Of a DNA stretch of 64,000 nucleotides, positions 11,843-24,014 are shown one piece after another. This DNA is from Ascochyta rabiei (lineage: Eukaryota > Ascomycota > Dothideomycetes > Pleosporales > Didymellaceae): the NCBI RefSeq assembly GCF_004011695.2, contig NC_082407.1, positions 1,922,001-1,986,000 of the forward strand, read 5' to 3'. A program made the translations under genes and the position numbers. The notes under the pieces were generated by a model. That model saw nothing but the letters and a program-made list of their open reading frames with translations. It did not search any database and was not told where the DNA came from. Every line of letters begins with the position of its first letter. Position 1 is the stretch's first letter.

Positions 11843-13891
11843 AAATTATCACAACTACACCATACTTTGACGCGTTGTAACTTAACAACTATAGCAGCTA
11901 TTAATAAAGCGCTTGCAGCAATTAATGTGCTAAAACTAGGTAAAAAACTTATATATTAGTATTTTGCTACTAGGTTTAGCGTTAACTGTATAACTCTAGC
12001 CTAGAGACATAAGCACGTTTAGGACTCCTAGGAGACTAAGGATATTAACTAGCAATGTTTAACACTATAACAGGAGATAGAGCTTATAAAGTACATAGAG
12101 TTGCTTAGTACTTATTACTTACTACCTACTAGAGAGATAATCTAGAATTTTGTGTTGCTAGTGGCTTAAAATCTAGTTAGTAAGAGCTAGGTTACCTACT
12201 TTATTAACAAGTACTCTATCTATCTTATCTTACATTACTCTACTAGGATAGATTAACTATGTTATAACGCTAATTCCTATAATAAATATATACTCTACTT
12301 TAACCTGCTATAGCATAAAATCTCTAAATACTCTATTAAGGGTTGCTACATATATAATATAGATAAGAAGGGCTTTATAATTAGTATTATAGGTAGAATA
12401 AAACATATGTTTAGCAAGTATATATAAATAAAAGGAGAGATTAAAGCATCTATCTAGGATAGTAACTAAGCTTAGTAGACGCTTATAGTGTGTGTGTGTA
12501 GTAATAGAATAGTACTACTACTAGGTATTATCTATAAGTTAGCTAACGCTAGCATTAAATTAGACTAGGTAGCTAAAATTAAGCTAGAAAAACACTCTGT
12601 AATAGTTATATTATCTTTCTTAGGGTGGACAAATAGGGATATAGGCCTTACCTAGCTTAAGTAGGTGTTTAATTACTACACTAAGGAGAAAGCACAAAGA
12701 AAGTAGAGGCTTTTAATACTAGATAGCTACAGATCCTATGTAATAATAGACTTTATTAAGTACTATAATAACTATAAGATCCTTCTAGCTGTCCTTCCTC
12801 CTTACTTAACCTAAACGCTCTAGCCACTTAATATAGTACTGTTTAAGCCTCTATTAACAGCATACTTAAAAGTAGTTATAACACACATCTATAAGGCTTA
12901 AAATAACACACCTATTACTAAAGCAGACTTCTTCTGCCTATTCTAGCTAGCGTAGATGTGTAGCTTTACTAAAAAGCTAATACTTAAGTCCTTTAAGGCA
13001 ACAGGTATCTATCTACTTAATTCTAACATTATCCTCTACTACTTTGTTAAAACACTAGAGAGCTTAGATTTAGATAGGTCCTTATTGTCTATTTATAGCA
13101 ATAAGGATTAGCTTAAAATAGAGATATTATTACAGCGTGTAGTTAAAAACTAGAGTAAGAGTAATGTTAAAAAGATAAGATAATTTATCTACTATATCTT
13201 AGTTAAAACCTTACTCCTCTAGTATAAGATAGATAGCCTTAAAAAGACTCTAAAGACGTAAAAGAAGCATAAAAAGAAGAGTAAAACCTTAGACTTACAG
13301 TAACAGCAGAAGTACTATAGTAGTGCAGTGTTCTAGTTACCTAGAAAGGTTAACAAAGTATACTTCTATAAGCAAGTTAGATAATATAAGAAGAAGGAGG
13401 AGAGGCTTAGAAAAGCTACTAGTAAGGAAGTAGCAGCTGCTAAGAAGCTAGTTAAGGAGAAGGAGAAGGAGGAGAGGTATATAGTACAAGAGGCAGCTAA
13501 GGTAGTATATAAGAAAAAGAAGGCTAATATAGTAAATTAGAAGGCTAAACAGGAGGCTAAAAAGCAGTATTAATAATAAGAGCTTAATGCTGTAAAAGCT
13601 ATATAATTACCTTAAAAGAGTAAAAGAAAAGCTTTATAAGCAACCTAGCTAAAAAAGTGTTAAAAATATAGTCCTAGGGATAATGTTAGTAGTTGTAGTC
13701 CCCTATTACTGTCTCTAGCTCCCCTACTTAAAACCACATCACGTGGCCGCAACGTTAAGTTACTAGCTAAATTTAAATAGTATATCTTTTTTATAAGTAA
13801 TTAATTAGTACTACACTACAAAATTACAAAATAATAGCTGTTGTAGGTGGCTCTATAGCCTCATCTAATTTTGAGCGTTGAGGTGGTTTTC

Positions 13892-13931
13892 GGTTGTTGC
13901 GCGACTCCGGTCGTTGCGCGCACGGACACGG
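13892..13931 (-). repeat. Right terminal inverted repeat of the pogo-type element
   Basis: This is the partner of the repeat at 11803-11842. Its reverse complement begins CCGTGTCCGTGCGCGCAAC and keeps C/G at all four variable positions, so it is closer to the ancestral end. TA follows immediately at 13932-13933. Confidence 0.92.
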
Positions 13932-14314
13932 TATCTCCAAGATACCTGCCCAAGCAACAACGGCCTGCCGGTAACGGCTACCGGGGTTTATGGATTGACG
14001 TCAACTAATTCACGACTGATGACCCGGAAGTAGTGCCGACATACAAAAGTCCCCAGATAGCGTTTAGGCAAACGACTCTCGTGCAGTGCTCAATGCAACG
14101 TCCATCCACTACCCCTCCCGCTAAGCCAAGATGTGGAGTGCGGGTGAACTACGGCAAGCTCGTTACGGGGCGCATGCATCGCGCAGTTGTGGACACGGCA
14201 TGATGTGATCTTGGAATCTGAGCAGTTATGCGGGCATAAAAGATGATCGACCTCTTGCTCAGTGAATCCATGTGACTCCAATCTCGCGAAAGGCAAGGCA
14301 AGGCAAACAGCACA
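13932..14314. other. Upstream region of the GH3 gene
   Basis: Base composition returns abruptly to normal after the transposon end. The 380 bp to the GH3 start codon are the likely promoter of that gene, so the insertion sits close upstream of it. I see no gene on either strand. Confidence 0.5.
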
Positions 14315-16726
14315 ATGAAAGCTTCTGACCTTATCGCTCTGAGCGTTGCTCTCTTCTCCAACCCATCGGTCTCTCAAGGCTATACCAACCAGTCAGAGGT
14401 ACCTCTCTACGGTCAAAGTCCGCCAATTTACCCCAGTCGTGAGTGATCCTCGATGGTTAGTTTAGAGACCTTCACCCTGCTAAAATGTATGACCCAGCAA
14501 GCGGCAATGGTTCAACTTCGTCGTCATGGGCGGCAGCATATGCTCGAGCCAAAGATCTTGTGGCTCAACTAACTCTAGAAGAGAAGTCAAACCTCACTCA
14601 CGGAGTCACCGGGCCTTGTGTCGGACAGACAGGCGCAGTTCCACGTCTGAACATACCCGAACTATGCTTTGCGGACGCACCAGCTGGCGTGCGTGTGCAA
14701 GAGTTTGTGTCCTCGTTTCCTTCTGGTATTCATCTCGGAGCCACTTTCGATCGAGACCTTATGCTGAGATACGGTCATGCGATTGGACGCGAGTATCGTG
14801 GAAAGGGTATACACGTGGCACTTGGTCCTTTCATCGGCCCAATTGGACGGGTTGCGAGAGGGGGCCGAAACTGGGAGGGCTTAGGAGCAGACCCGTACCT
14901 CGCAGGAGTCGGTGGAGGTCTAATAACAAGGGGCACGCAAGCAGAGGGTGTCATTGCGACCCCCAAGGTATTTTGTACCATCAACGATAACAGGACAAGT
15001 TCAGCTGACCGAGTTCAAGCATTGGCTTCATCAAGAGCAAGAATACAGGCGCATGCCTGGTTCAGAAGGCGAAGCGGTCTCATCTAATGTGGATGATCGA
15101 TCGACCCATGAATTGTATGCATGGCCATTCATGGATTCCCTCAGGGAAGGCGCTGCGTCCGTCATGTGTTCGTATCAGCGGACAAACAACAGTTACGGCT
15201 GCCAGAACAGCAAGCTTCTGAATGGTATCCTCAAGACTGAACTCGGGTTCGAGGGTTTTGTCGTTTCTGACTGGGATGCACAACACTCTGGTGTTGGATC
15301 GGCCAACGCCGGCCTTGACGTTGTCATGCCTGTAGCAAAGTTCTGGGGTAAAAACCTGACTGATGCAGTGACGAACGGCTCGATATCAACCGAAAGGCTT
15401 GATGACATGAACACAAGATTGCTTGCAGCATACTTCTATCTCAAACAGGATCACGGTTTCCCCGAAAATGCGGTCTACCCATACAACGTCCTCCACCCTA
15501 TCGTCGATGTGCGCGAGGACCACGCCTCGTTGATCAGAGAGATCGGAGCTGCCGGCACTGTTCTCGTAAAAAATGTCAACAACGCACTACCTCTCCGCAA
15601 ACCTCGCTTTCTGAACATCTACGGCTACGATGCCGAAGTTAAGGCCCAACCGTGGAACAACCCTTCCCGCTATGGAGGCGGATATGAAGAGAATTTCGGC
15701 TGGTCAACCCTCAATGGAACCCTCATCACAGCAGGGGGTTCTGGTTCGAGCACACCACCCTACGTCATCAGCCCCTTCAAAGCTATCCAGGATCGCATTA
15801 TTGCAGACCGTGGTACCCTGCGTTGGGATTTCTTTAGCGTCAACCCAACTGTATACGCCAACGCCGACGCATGTCTCGTCTTCATCAACGCCTATGCGTC
15901 AGAGAGCTTCGATCGCACAAGCCTTACTCACGACTTCAGCGACCAGCTCGTCAACAATGTCGCAAAGAACTGCAGCAACACTGTCGTTGTTCTGCACAGC
16001 GCGGGCATCCGCGTTGTTGACTCTTGGATTGAGCATCCTAACGTGACTGCAGTCTTGTTCGCCGGTGTGCCAGGTCAGGAAAGTGGAAATGCACTCGCCG
16101 ACGTCTTGTACGGCGATGTAAATCCTTCTGGACGTCTGCCTTACACAGTCGCACGCAATGAGTCGGACTACGGACACCTCCTCAACTCCACCGTTGATCC
16201 TACGCACCCTGCTTTCTTGCAAAGCAACTTTACGGAAGAGCTGTATATCGACTATCGTGCTTTCAATCAAAAGAACATCACGCCGAGATACGAGTTTGGC
16301 TACGGTCTCTCGTACACCACGTTCGAGTACGCGGATCTGAGCATTGAGAGTGTGACCAACGCGTCCCTTGCCAGTTTTCCCTCTGATTCCGTTGCTATTG
16401 TTCAAGGTGGACATCCGGAGCTCTGGGAGGTACTCTACCGAGCACATGTCAATGTTACCAATATCGGTAGCGTGGCCGGTCATGAAGTTATGCAGTTGTA
16501 CCTGGGGGTCCCAAATGCGCCAGAACGACAGCTGCGAGGCTTCGAGCGCGTGGGTTTATTGCAGCCGGGCGAAAGCCGTGCAATCGAGTTTGCATTATAT
16601 CGACGCGATCTGAGTGTGTGGAACGTGGTGGCACAGAAGTGGGAACTACAGAGGGGAAATTACAAAGTTTGGGTCGGAGCCAGTAGCAGAGATATCAAAG
16701 TTGAGAGTGAGATTAGTGTTCAGTAG
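14315..16726 (+). CDS. Secreted beta-glucosidase, glycoside hydrolase family 3
   Basis: Hydrolyses terminal beta-D-glucosyl residues, for example cellobiose released in plant cell-wall breakdown. Exons are 14315-14438, 14498-14967 and 15020-16726 (introns of 59 and 52 bp, in phase), giving 766 residues. The start is chosen because it supplies a signal peptide (MKASDLIALSVALFSNPSVS) that an internal ATG at 14485 would lose. Visible: the GH3 N-terminal barrel with PRLNIPELCFADAPAGVR, the nucleophile Asp at about residue 282 in VVSDWDAQHSG, the alpha/beta sandwich domain (FAGVPGQESGNALADVLYG, SGRLPYTVA), YRAFNQKNITPRYEFGYGLS, and a C-terminal fibronectin III-like domain. There are many N-glycosylation sequons. 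The length fits the shorter GH3 beta-glucosidases without the PA14-type insertion. Confidence 0.94.
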
Positions 16727-17177
16727 AGAGAATCTGAAGAACAGGAGAGGGCTCCTTCGCTTTCACTGCGTATTGTCGAGTGTTGCATTGTGCCCTCAGC
16801 AGACTACGCGAAACCTCATCTTGACCACGAACTTTATTTAGACGCAAGGTGCCTACCTATTCGCCCATGCGACGCACATCTAAGAGCAATCTCGAGTGAT
16901 TACCTAAACGTTTCGCGCCACAATTAAGGAGTGCTCTAGTGCCATAGAGCATTCACACGCCGAGCCAACATATTAGCCGATGGTGGACAGCACACTACGC
17001 AGTCAGCAGCAGCCGCCTCCTTTCAGTCTTTTTAGATCTTAACGTGACGTTTGGCGTAAGTCAAATTCGGATTCGACTACTACAGGGAGATGAGCATGAT
17101 GGCAAAATGGATTACTCATGATCCATGCAAGTCCAACTGTTCCAAAACACCATGCAATGCCCACAATTTTGGAACTC
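16727..17177. other. Convergent intergenic region, GH3 and UTP12
   Basis: This 450 bp lies between two convergently transcribed genes and presumably contains both 3' untranslated regions. I see no coding sequence, RNA gene or repeat. Confidence 0.5.
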
Positions 17178-20101
17178 TTACGCGACATCTACAAACCCTC
17201 TCTTCTTCCTCTGCTTTCCTTCCTCCTCAACCCTCTCCACGTCCTCCAATCTCACCACCCTAGCTTCGTCAACCCTTTCCCCTACGAACCTAAGCGCCGC
17301 AACGTTGAATCCAATCAGGTCCTTGTTCCCACTTAAGCTCCGCCTCAGATCACTCCTCATATCCTCAAGTACCGCCTTCAGCTCCCGAGACGCCACGACC
17401 TGCTTCTGGTGCGTCTTAAGCATGAAGAACAAAACACGGCAAGTGAGAGTGACATTCCACTGTTTTTGAACCCAGATGCTCAGGAAAGTGAAGAGGGCAG
17501 GAAGCGAGGAAAACGGTAGCACAAGAAGCGCGTCGTGGAGCTGTGCGGCAGGGATCTTGGCCATGGTGTTGAGGACGTGACGCTCTGCTGAGATGTTGCC
17601 CAGCGCCATGAACAGAGGGTTACGCTGCGGTGGTGCGATCTTGGGGTTCGCTCGTCTCTGCACTTCCCACTGCTGGACAACTTCCAAGTCCGCAAGGCCG
17701 AGGTCCAGGGCTTCTTGGATGCGCTCGCCGGCTGTGAGGGAGCTAATTGTCTGTTTGGACGCATCTACCGCTTCGGCGCGTTCGCCGGTGAGGGGCTCTT
17801 CGTCTTCGAGGGAGTGGGCGAGAGTGTTCTCGTAGAGCTCTTCGAGTTCACGCTCACGCTCTTCTTCGAGGAAGATTGGTTCGTCGGATTTGGTCCAAAT
17901 GCGGATACTCTTGTCGTGAGAGGCGGTGACGATGAAGTCGCCGGTACGAGCCAGTGTCATAGCCCAGACCTCGCCATGGTGGCCGCGGAACTTCTGGATC
18001 TGCTGGAACTTGTCGCCATCCCAGCTCTTGATTGTTCTGTCTTTACTGGCGCTAAAGAAGATGTGCTTCTCGTCGCCATCAACAGGGTGTGGGATGAAGG
18101 AAATTTGCATGATGCTGTCCTCGTGACCGAAGAGGGCCTTGTGGCAGTCACCAAAATCCAGACCCCAGATACGGACGTTCTTATCAGCCGAACATGTTGC
18201 GATCAGCTTACTGTCACTTGATATCGACATGTTGAGTACTGGTAGCTTGTGGCCGTACAAGTTCAGGAAAAGCTTGAGTGAATCGACGAAGAAGACCTTG
18301 ACAGTGTTGTCGAGAGTCGCCACAGCCAGTAGCCTGGAGTCAGGCGAGAATTGAAGGCTCAAAACATCGTCGTTGAGTTTCAGAATGCGCGACTGGGCAA
18401 GCTTGAGACGAGGCATGGTGCGCTTCGTGCCAGGGATCTCTTCCTGAACGATTTCGAAGTTCCAGAATTTGACCGATTTGTCTGCGCTACCAGAGATGAG
18501 CGACTTGCCATCAGGGTGGACCTGCAGGGTCCAGACAGCGCCTTCGTGCGCCTCTATCTTGTCGAGTGGAGACGAGGCTGCGATGTCGTACAGCTCAAGG
18601 TGGCCTTCTTTCGTGCCCACAACTACGATCTTGTCACCGGGCAAGAACGCACAGCAAAGTGCGTAGCCACACTCTAGTGTACGCAGGCAGTTCTGTGTCT
18701 TGATGTTCCAAATCTTGAGTCCACCGCTTGAGGCCGATGCCAACATGCGATCGTCAGAGCTGAGCGCCAACGCTCGCACGTCGTTCCTGTGGCCTGCAAG
18801 CTCGACAGATAGTGTACGGGTGTAGTCCGGTACCTCGTCAGTCTTCGATTTGCTCTTTGTTGGAATGTCATATACATCGATGAGGTTGTTGTTTGTACCG
18901 ATCAGGAGTTGCATCTTCTTTGACGCCCTAGTCTTCATCCACGCGACAGACCGAACTTTTCCTGGCGTCCGTATGGTGACGTATGAGGTAATCACATCAC
19001 CAATCTCGGCGTCTGCGACATCAATCTTGTCTTCTGCCGCTTCCTCTTGTGTCTCTCCGCTTGGTTCAGTCTTGCCCTTCTCGCGTCTTCTCTTCCTCTT
19101 CCTAATTAAGCTTTTTCGCACCTCCTCCTCTGTTCGTATCCGCCAGATCTCAACAGCCTTTTCTGCGCCATGTACTGCAACATAATTTGACTTCGGGTGG
19201 AACGAGATGCCCTGTGTTCGGTCCTTCCCAGATCGATATAGGGTGCCTCTTGCGGTAAGATAGCGTTGTTCGGTAGATTCGCCAACAGCCGATCCGGCTT
19301 GTCGTAAACCAGATAGGTCTATAGCCCATACCTTGAGCTCACCATCGTTCCCTGCTGTGATGCAGCCACTACCATCTGGCGATACGCCCAGAGCCCAGCA
19401 TTCCCCATTTGTTTGCGCAATGTGTGTCTCGATACAGTGCTGTGTGCTGATGTCCCAGATCTTGATCAGAGCATCCTTGCTCGTCGACAAAAGGAAAGCC
19501 TGATCTGTGTCCATCTCCGCATCTTCCTCGTCTTCCTGTGCGGCTGCACTCGGATGGATGAATTGCAGGCCAGTGATCTGCCCTTTGTGGCCTCGAAGCT
19601 TGAAAAGGCCGGTTTCAGAAACGAGATCCCATACCACAATGTCTGTATCTTTTGCGCCACTTGCAAGTCGCACTCCACTTTGATCAAAGGCTAGCGTAGT
19701 GACGGCCGACTTGTGTCCGTTGAAGCTGATGATGGCGGTCGACGTTCTCCCATCCCAAATCCGTATGCTTCCGTCTGCGTATCCTACGGCGAATACATCT
19801 GGGTCGATCTCACTCCTGCAGATGACTGTAACTTCCTCGGTACAGCTGGCGTCACGCCATCTACTTAGGAGCTCGCCCTTCTTGACATCCCAGCAGAGAA
19901 CTTCCTCGTTTGCGGCGGCGTATGCGCGTCCTGCTCCGGAGGATTTGGTTCCGGGTTGCGTGACTTCGGGGGCCCAGACAAGGTTGGAGGTGGCAGTTGC
20001 GACAACTCCAAAAGCGTCGCTCTGCTCATACTTGCTATTCTAGATTTAGCAGACGTTCTAGTGACTTTGCGCCTGCAACCATACCTGTATGACCTGACCA
20101 T
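17178..20101 (-). CDS. UTP12: U3 snoRNP WD-repeat protein Utp12/Dip2 (WDR3)
   Basis: A component of the small-subunit processome (UTP-B complex) in the nucleolus, needed for 18S rRNA maturation. There are two exons: a 17-nt first exon (20085-20101) and 17178-20034, with a 50-bp intron (donor GTATGG). The spliced start MVRSYSKYEQSDAFGVVA matches the conserved N-terminus of this family, which fixes the tiny first exon. The protein is 957 residues, the usual length. It has about twelve WD40 repeats in two propellers (repeat ends such as ASGAKDTDIVVWDL, SGSADKSVKFWNF, TCSADKNVRIWGL, TASHDKSIRIWTK), an acidic/basic spacer with KRKRRREK in the first half, and a C-terminal Utp12 domain (about 770-900). 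It is divergent from ARC35, with 310 bp between start codons. Confidence 0.95.
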
Positions 20102-20411
20102 AGTGCGCCTCTAATATTCGTTCAGGCAATCGAGTACGTATGGGTATAGTTGGGAAGTGTGCAGTGATCTCCTCAATTAATTACTCCTTCTGGCCACTCC
20201 TGCCGTTGTTGTTCAGCAGCCTGGAAGTTGGTGAACTTTTCTCGGCGGCAGCTCTTGAAACTTTTTGGAAGTTGCGACCCGCCCTACGCCACAGGCGCCA
20301 GCCACAAGGACCCACTTACCAACGACGACACTACCTCCGGCCTCCGCATCAGCCTACAAGAGCTCCCCGCCATACCCTGCTGCGCCCCTTCACAGCACAC
20401 GGACAGCCACA
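20102..20411. promoter_or_regulatory. Shared promoter interval between UTP12 and ARC35
   Basis: 310 bp separate the start codons of two divergent genes, so the promoters of both must lie here or overlap into the 5' leaders. The right half is rich in C and A, as common in fungal 5' leaders. No specific factor site can be assigned from sequence alone. Confidence 0.55.
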
Positions 20412-21574
20412 ATGCTTCTCCTCGATTACCAGAACGTGCTCATTGAGTCCCTGCTCAAGGATCGCTTCTCCGGGTGCGCCCTACCCCACTGCTTCCCGCC
20501 CAGTACGCCGCCAGACTGACAGCATATACAGAGGAGCTCCAGCAAACATTGACCAGGTTGTCTCCGACTTCGATGGCGTCACATTCCACATCTCGACGCC
20601 AGAGAGCAAGACCAAGATCCTAGTCTCGCTACAGATCAAGTGCTTCTCCGAGCTCGTGCAGTACGGCGCCCAGGCAGTCCTCGAGCGCGAGTACGGCCCG
20701 TACATTGTGTCGCCCGAGTCAGGATACGACTTTTCGGTGTTGGTTGACTTGGAAAACCTACCTGAAGACAAAGGTACGTTCAATAGTCCGGGGCTGTAAG
20801 TGCGGTGCTGACAGTCTGCAGACGGTAGGGATGATCTCGTTAGGCGCATCTCGCTCCTTAAGCGCAACGCCATGGCTGCACCTTTCGAGCAAGCCTTCGA
20901 CGAGTTCGCGCAACTTCAAGAAGAAGCCTCCAAGTACACATCAGAGTCAGCTCCTCAAGGTGTGAAGGAGGGCGGCGAAGTGCGCGCGATCCACTACCGC
21001 GAGGAGGAAGCCATATATATCAAGGCCAGCTTCGACCGTGTCACAGTAATTTTCTCCACGGTGTTCAGAGAAGAGACAGACAGGATCTTTGGAAAGGTGT
21101 TCCTCCAGGAGTTCGTAGACGCCAGGCGGAGAGCCATTCAGAACGCACCCCAAGTTCTCTTCCGAAACGACCCACCTCTTGAGTTGCAAGGCATCCCCGG
21201 AGTGGACACCTCTGGCTCCGCCGATATTGGCTACATCACATTTGGTATGTTCCAGATTCTCGGAAAACATGGTCGAAGCTAACAACTCCAGTCCTGTTCC
21301 CTCGCCATCTGGCGGCTGCGCGACGAGCAGAGGTCATATCTCATATCCAAACCTTCCGCGATTACTTCCATTACCACATTAAGGCCTCCAAGGCGTTTAT
21401 TCACTCAAGGATGCGCAAGAGGACTGCCGACTTCCTTCAAGGTACGTGGACTGTAGCAATGCGCCTCAGATTCCAAGTGCTAATCTTTCTGCAGTCCTGC
21501 GAAGAGCGAGGCCTGAGTCGGAGGAGAAGGAACGTAAGACAGCTAGTGGACGAACATTCAGGGTGCAAGCATAA
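20412..21574 (+). CDS. ARC35: Arp2/3 complex subunit ARPC2 (Arc35, p34)
   Basis: A structural subunit of the Arp2/3 complex that clamps the mother actin filament and supports branched actin nucleation at endocytic patches. Five exons: 20412-20473, 20532-20773, 20822-21244, 21292-21441 and 21495-21574; the introns (58, 48, 47 and 53 bp) are all in phase. The product is 318 residues, as expected. Conserved signatures: [12 protein letters not shown] at the start, [131 protein letters not shown] and the terminal [19 protein letters not shown]. Every family block is present in order. Confidence 0.96.
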
Positions 21575-21893
21575 ATCATGCTTGCTGGAGTATAGCAACC
21601 ACTTAAGAAGACACAATATTACCAAAACGCCTTGGAGCCTTACCTAGCACACGTGCTATGCATTGAATGGCTACAGGATGAAGCGTGTGACACCTACGGA
21701 AGAAATCGCGCTAGGAGGTGCAACTCAAGCGGTAGTGGTATTAGAAACAATTATGTCGATGCTCTGTGGTTCCTGAGGACAGTGCACGGACTTACCTAAT
21801 TCGCGACCTCCAATTGCGATGCGTTCCCCAAAGTTTACACCCCACAAATGAACCTTTGCTTAAACCAGCACATCTCACAAACCCGACGCCATC
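21575..21893. other. Short intergenic region ARC35-dynamitin
   Basis: 319 bp between two genes in the same direction. It holds the ARC35 3' end and the dynamitin promoter; nothing else is visible. Confidence 0.5.
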
Positions 21894-23189
21894 ATGGCCT
21901 CGGACCCATCGCGACCCAAGTATGACAGCCTTCCGGGGATAGACACAGCACCAGACGTTTATGAAACCCCCGATCTCGTTGAAGACGTCTCTACAATACA
22001 AGCATCGACCGTCGTGTCCGAATCAGATGACAATGGTTTCGATCCAGAGGGTTCTGCAGTGAGTCATCAGCGACTTCAGACAGACCAGGCACGCAATCGG
22101 TTCCAGCCCTCTCGAGTGGACGCCAACGGCGTCGACTTCTCAGACAACATCGCGCAACGGCAAGCGTACCGCACGTACACACGGCAGCGGCGGCGAGGCG
22201 AGATACTAGGAGACGGTAGTGACGAGGAGGAAGAGGAGAGCTTCTCGCGGAAACTCAGAAGAGTGAAGCGGGAGCTACAAGAGCTGGAGAGCGAGTACGA
22301 AGAGAGAAAGAAATCTGGAGACAAAACAAAGATCGAAGAGCGAGATGCTAAAGAAGTCATGGACCTGATATCGGAAAAGGTCGATGAAATCTACGCAAGC
22401 CGGAGGGGAGATTTTCGAGCTGCAGAACCGCTGCTGGACCGGACGATTCAAAAGTTCAACGATTACGAACCTTTCACTCCAAGCTCGAAGATCAAAGCAG
22501 CGCTTGCAAACCAGCCGCCTTTACCTGGGACGCAAATCCAAAAGAGCCAATTGGAGCACGTATTGAGCCAGGCAGCGGATTTCGATCAGAGGATAACGCA
22601 GATGGAGAACAGCTTGGGTCTCAACGGCAACACCATACCGGAGATGAGTGGTGACTCCACGTTCCCAGTGTTCGCGACGTTACAGAGACTAGAGCAAACG
22701 CTTGGTGCTATTGGCGACGCCTCGACCAACAACCTTGGCAGCGCATCACAACAGATCAAGAAGCTGATAGAAGAGGCGGAGGATCTCAAGGAAGCACGGT
22801 TGGAGGCATCGCGTTCTGAGCATTCTTCGGATGACAGCAAGGTGGCCGCTACTACAGACCAAGAAGCCAAAATCAACGCTCTCTATGGTACATTACCCTC
22901 CATCGACAAGCTCTCGCCTATGCTACCGTTGGTCCTTGAGCGACTACGCACATTGCGCCTCGTGCACACAAGTGCGTGGCAGGCTGAAGAGGTATTGACT
23001 GAGCTGGAGTCGCGGCAGTCAAAGCAAGAAGAGGAGATCAAGAACTGGGAGAAGCAACTGGAGCTCGTCGAGGAAGATGTCAAGATGCACGAGAAGGCTA
23101 TGCAGGGCAACGTCAAAGTGGTCAGTGATGATATCAAGATGCTCGAAGACAAGATCGCCAAACTTCTGTCATCTGGTCAGGACGGGTGA
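21894..23189 (+). CDS. DCTN2: Dynactin subunit 2 (dynamitin, p50)
   Basis: Dynamitin links the dynactin shoulder/sidearm to the Arp1 filament and so supports dynein-driven transport of nuclei and endosomes. It is a single exon of 431 residues. The N-terminus has the family pattern SRPKYDSLPGIDTAPDVYET followed by an acidic stretch; the remainder is mostly predicted coiled coil with heptad-like Glu/Lys/Leu runs (about 115-155, 205-235, 255-280, 350-425). AYRTYTRQRRRGEI near residue 90 is typical of fungal members. The start codon in CATCATGGCC is the first ATG of the frame. It lies directly downstream of the Arp2/3 subunit gene in the same direction; no functional coupling is implied. Confidence 0.92.
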   Translation: MASDPSRPKYDSLPGIDTAPDVYETPDLVEDVSTIQASTVVSESDDNGFDPEGSAVSHQRLQTDQARNRFQPSRVDANGVDFSDNIAQRQAYRTYTRQRRRGEILGDGSDEEEEESFSRKLRRVKRELQELESEYEERKKSGDKTKIEERDAKEVMDLISEKVDEIYASRRGDFRAAEPLLDRTIQKFNDYEPFTPSSKIKAALANQPPLPGTQIQKSQLEHVLSQAADFDQRITQMENSLGLNGNTIPEMSGDSTFPVFATLQRLEQTLGAIGDASTNNLGSASQQIKKLIEEAEDLKEARLEASRSEHSSDDSKVAATTDQEAKINALYGTLPSIDKLSPMLPLVLERLRTLRLVHTSAWQAEEVLTELESRQSKQEEEIKNWEKQLELVEEDVKMHEKAMQGNVKVVSDDIKMLEDKIAKLLSSGQDG

Positions 23190-23895
23190 GGAGGTGCACG
23201 GTGAGGTAGGTGCATATAGGTTTGACATAGCAAGAGATACCCATTTGCATTTGAGCAGAAAAATGCATCATACAGGACGTTGTGTAGATGCCGCACAGCA
23301 TTGCATCAACTCGTGCTACTCCTCGATGTTAAGAAGACACGTTTCCAGAACATCGGTCGGATCAATATTTCATGTGCTATTGTTAGGTGTAATTCCTATT
23401 CCAGTATGAAGTATGAAGCAGACTTCGGAGCATTGATGCTGCCGAGCGCCGACGGCGACGGACGATTCGATGTGGTGCCGGGCGAGATGGCAGCGGCAGA
23501 ATCACGTCTTTCAGCCCTGTAAATCACTCGCAATTCTGCCCGTACCCCCGACCGTCCACCCGGTATTGGCCCCAAAACCGGTGAACTACAACAAGACGAT
23601 AGTAGACGTGTGAACGCGCACCCCCAACACATTCACCTGCAGGGCTGCGTACATTCATGAAACAATGGCGAAGGCACGACACCAAGTGCACAGTCGAGCA
23701 GAGCCACGTCTTCTTATCAACATCAGCTCATGAAACGGCAGAGACGAGGTCCATGATGGGGCGGCACGGAGCCTTTTGCTTTGGCAGCACTGCCTCATCA
23801 GGCAAGCCACCACGACTCTCAACCCTGGCGTGATCTGGCCACTGCTGAGCAGCGCTAAGAGGCGTTCCTGCTGCTTGTGGGTCACCGGTCAAGCC

Positions 23896-23926
23896 TTGTC
23901 GTTGCACTGTGCAGTTCTCTGGCCGC
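23896..23926 (+). repeat. Imperfect direct repeat, copy A
   Basis: The segment starting TTGTCGTTGCACTGTGCAGT recurs at 24015-24045 with 26 of 31 positions identical. Origin and role are unknown. Confidence 0.6.
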
Positions 23927-24014
23927 AAAGTGCGGGACTGCGCAGATGGGCGACCGCCCTTTGCAGCCCATTTTGGCTGTGCTTGCACGGCTCCTGGTGG
24001 AGAACTGGCGGTGG

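Larger units (their letters stand above)
11803..13931 (+). mobile_element. RIP-degraded Fot1/pogo-type DNA transposon
   Basis: A 2129-bp block, abruptly AT-rich and full of TA dinucleotides, is bounded by 40-bp terminal inverted repeats and flanked on each side by TA (11801-11802 and 13932-13933), the target duplication expected of Tc1/mariner-pogo elements. Plus-strand translation shows remnants of a pogo/Fot1 DDE transposase in order: a helix-turn-helix-like start near 11900-12030, NIDKKGFIISIIGRIK near 12350 (first acidic site), NRIVLLLGIIYKLANASIK near 12500, ILLAVLPPYLT and PLNIVLFKPLLTAYLK near 12780-12860, and KADFFCLF near 12920. Nearly every interruption is TAG or TAA where relatives have Gln or Trp, the mark of C-to-T mutation. 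No open frame survives, so the element is dead. A Lys/Glu-rich C-terminal segment continues to about 13650. Confidence 0.9.
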
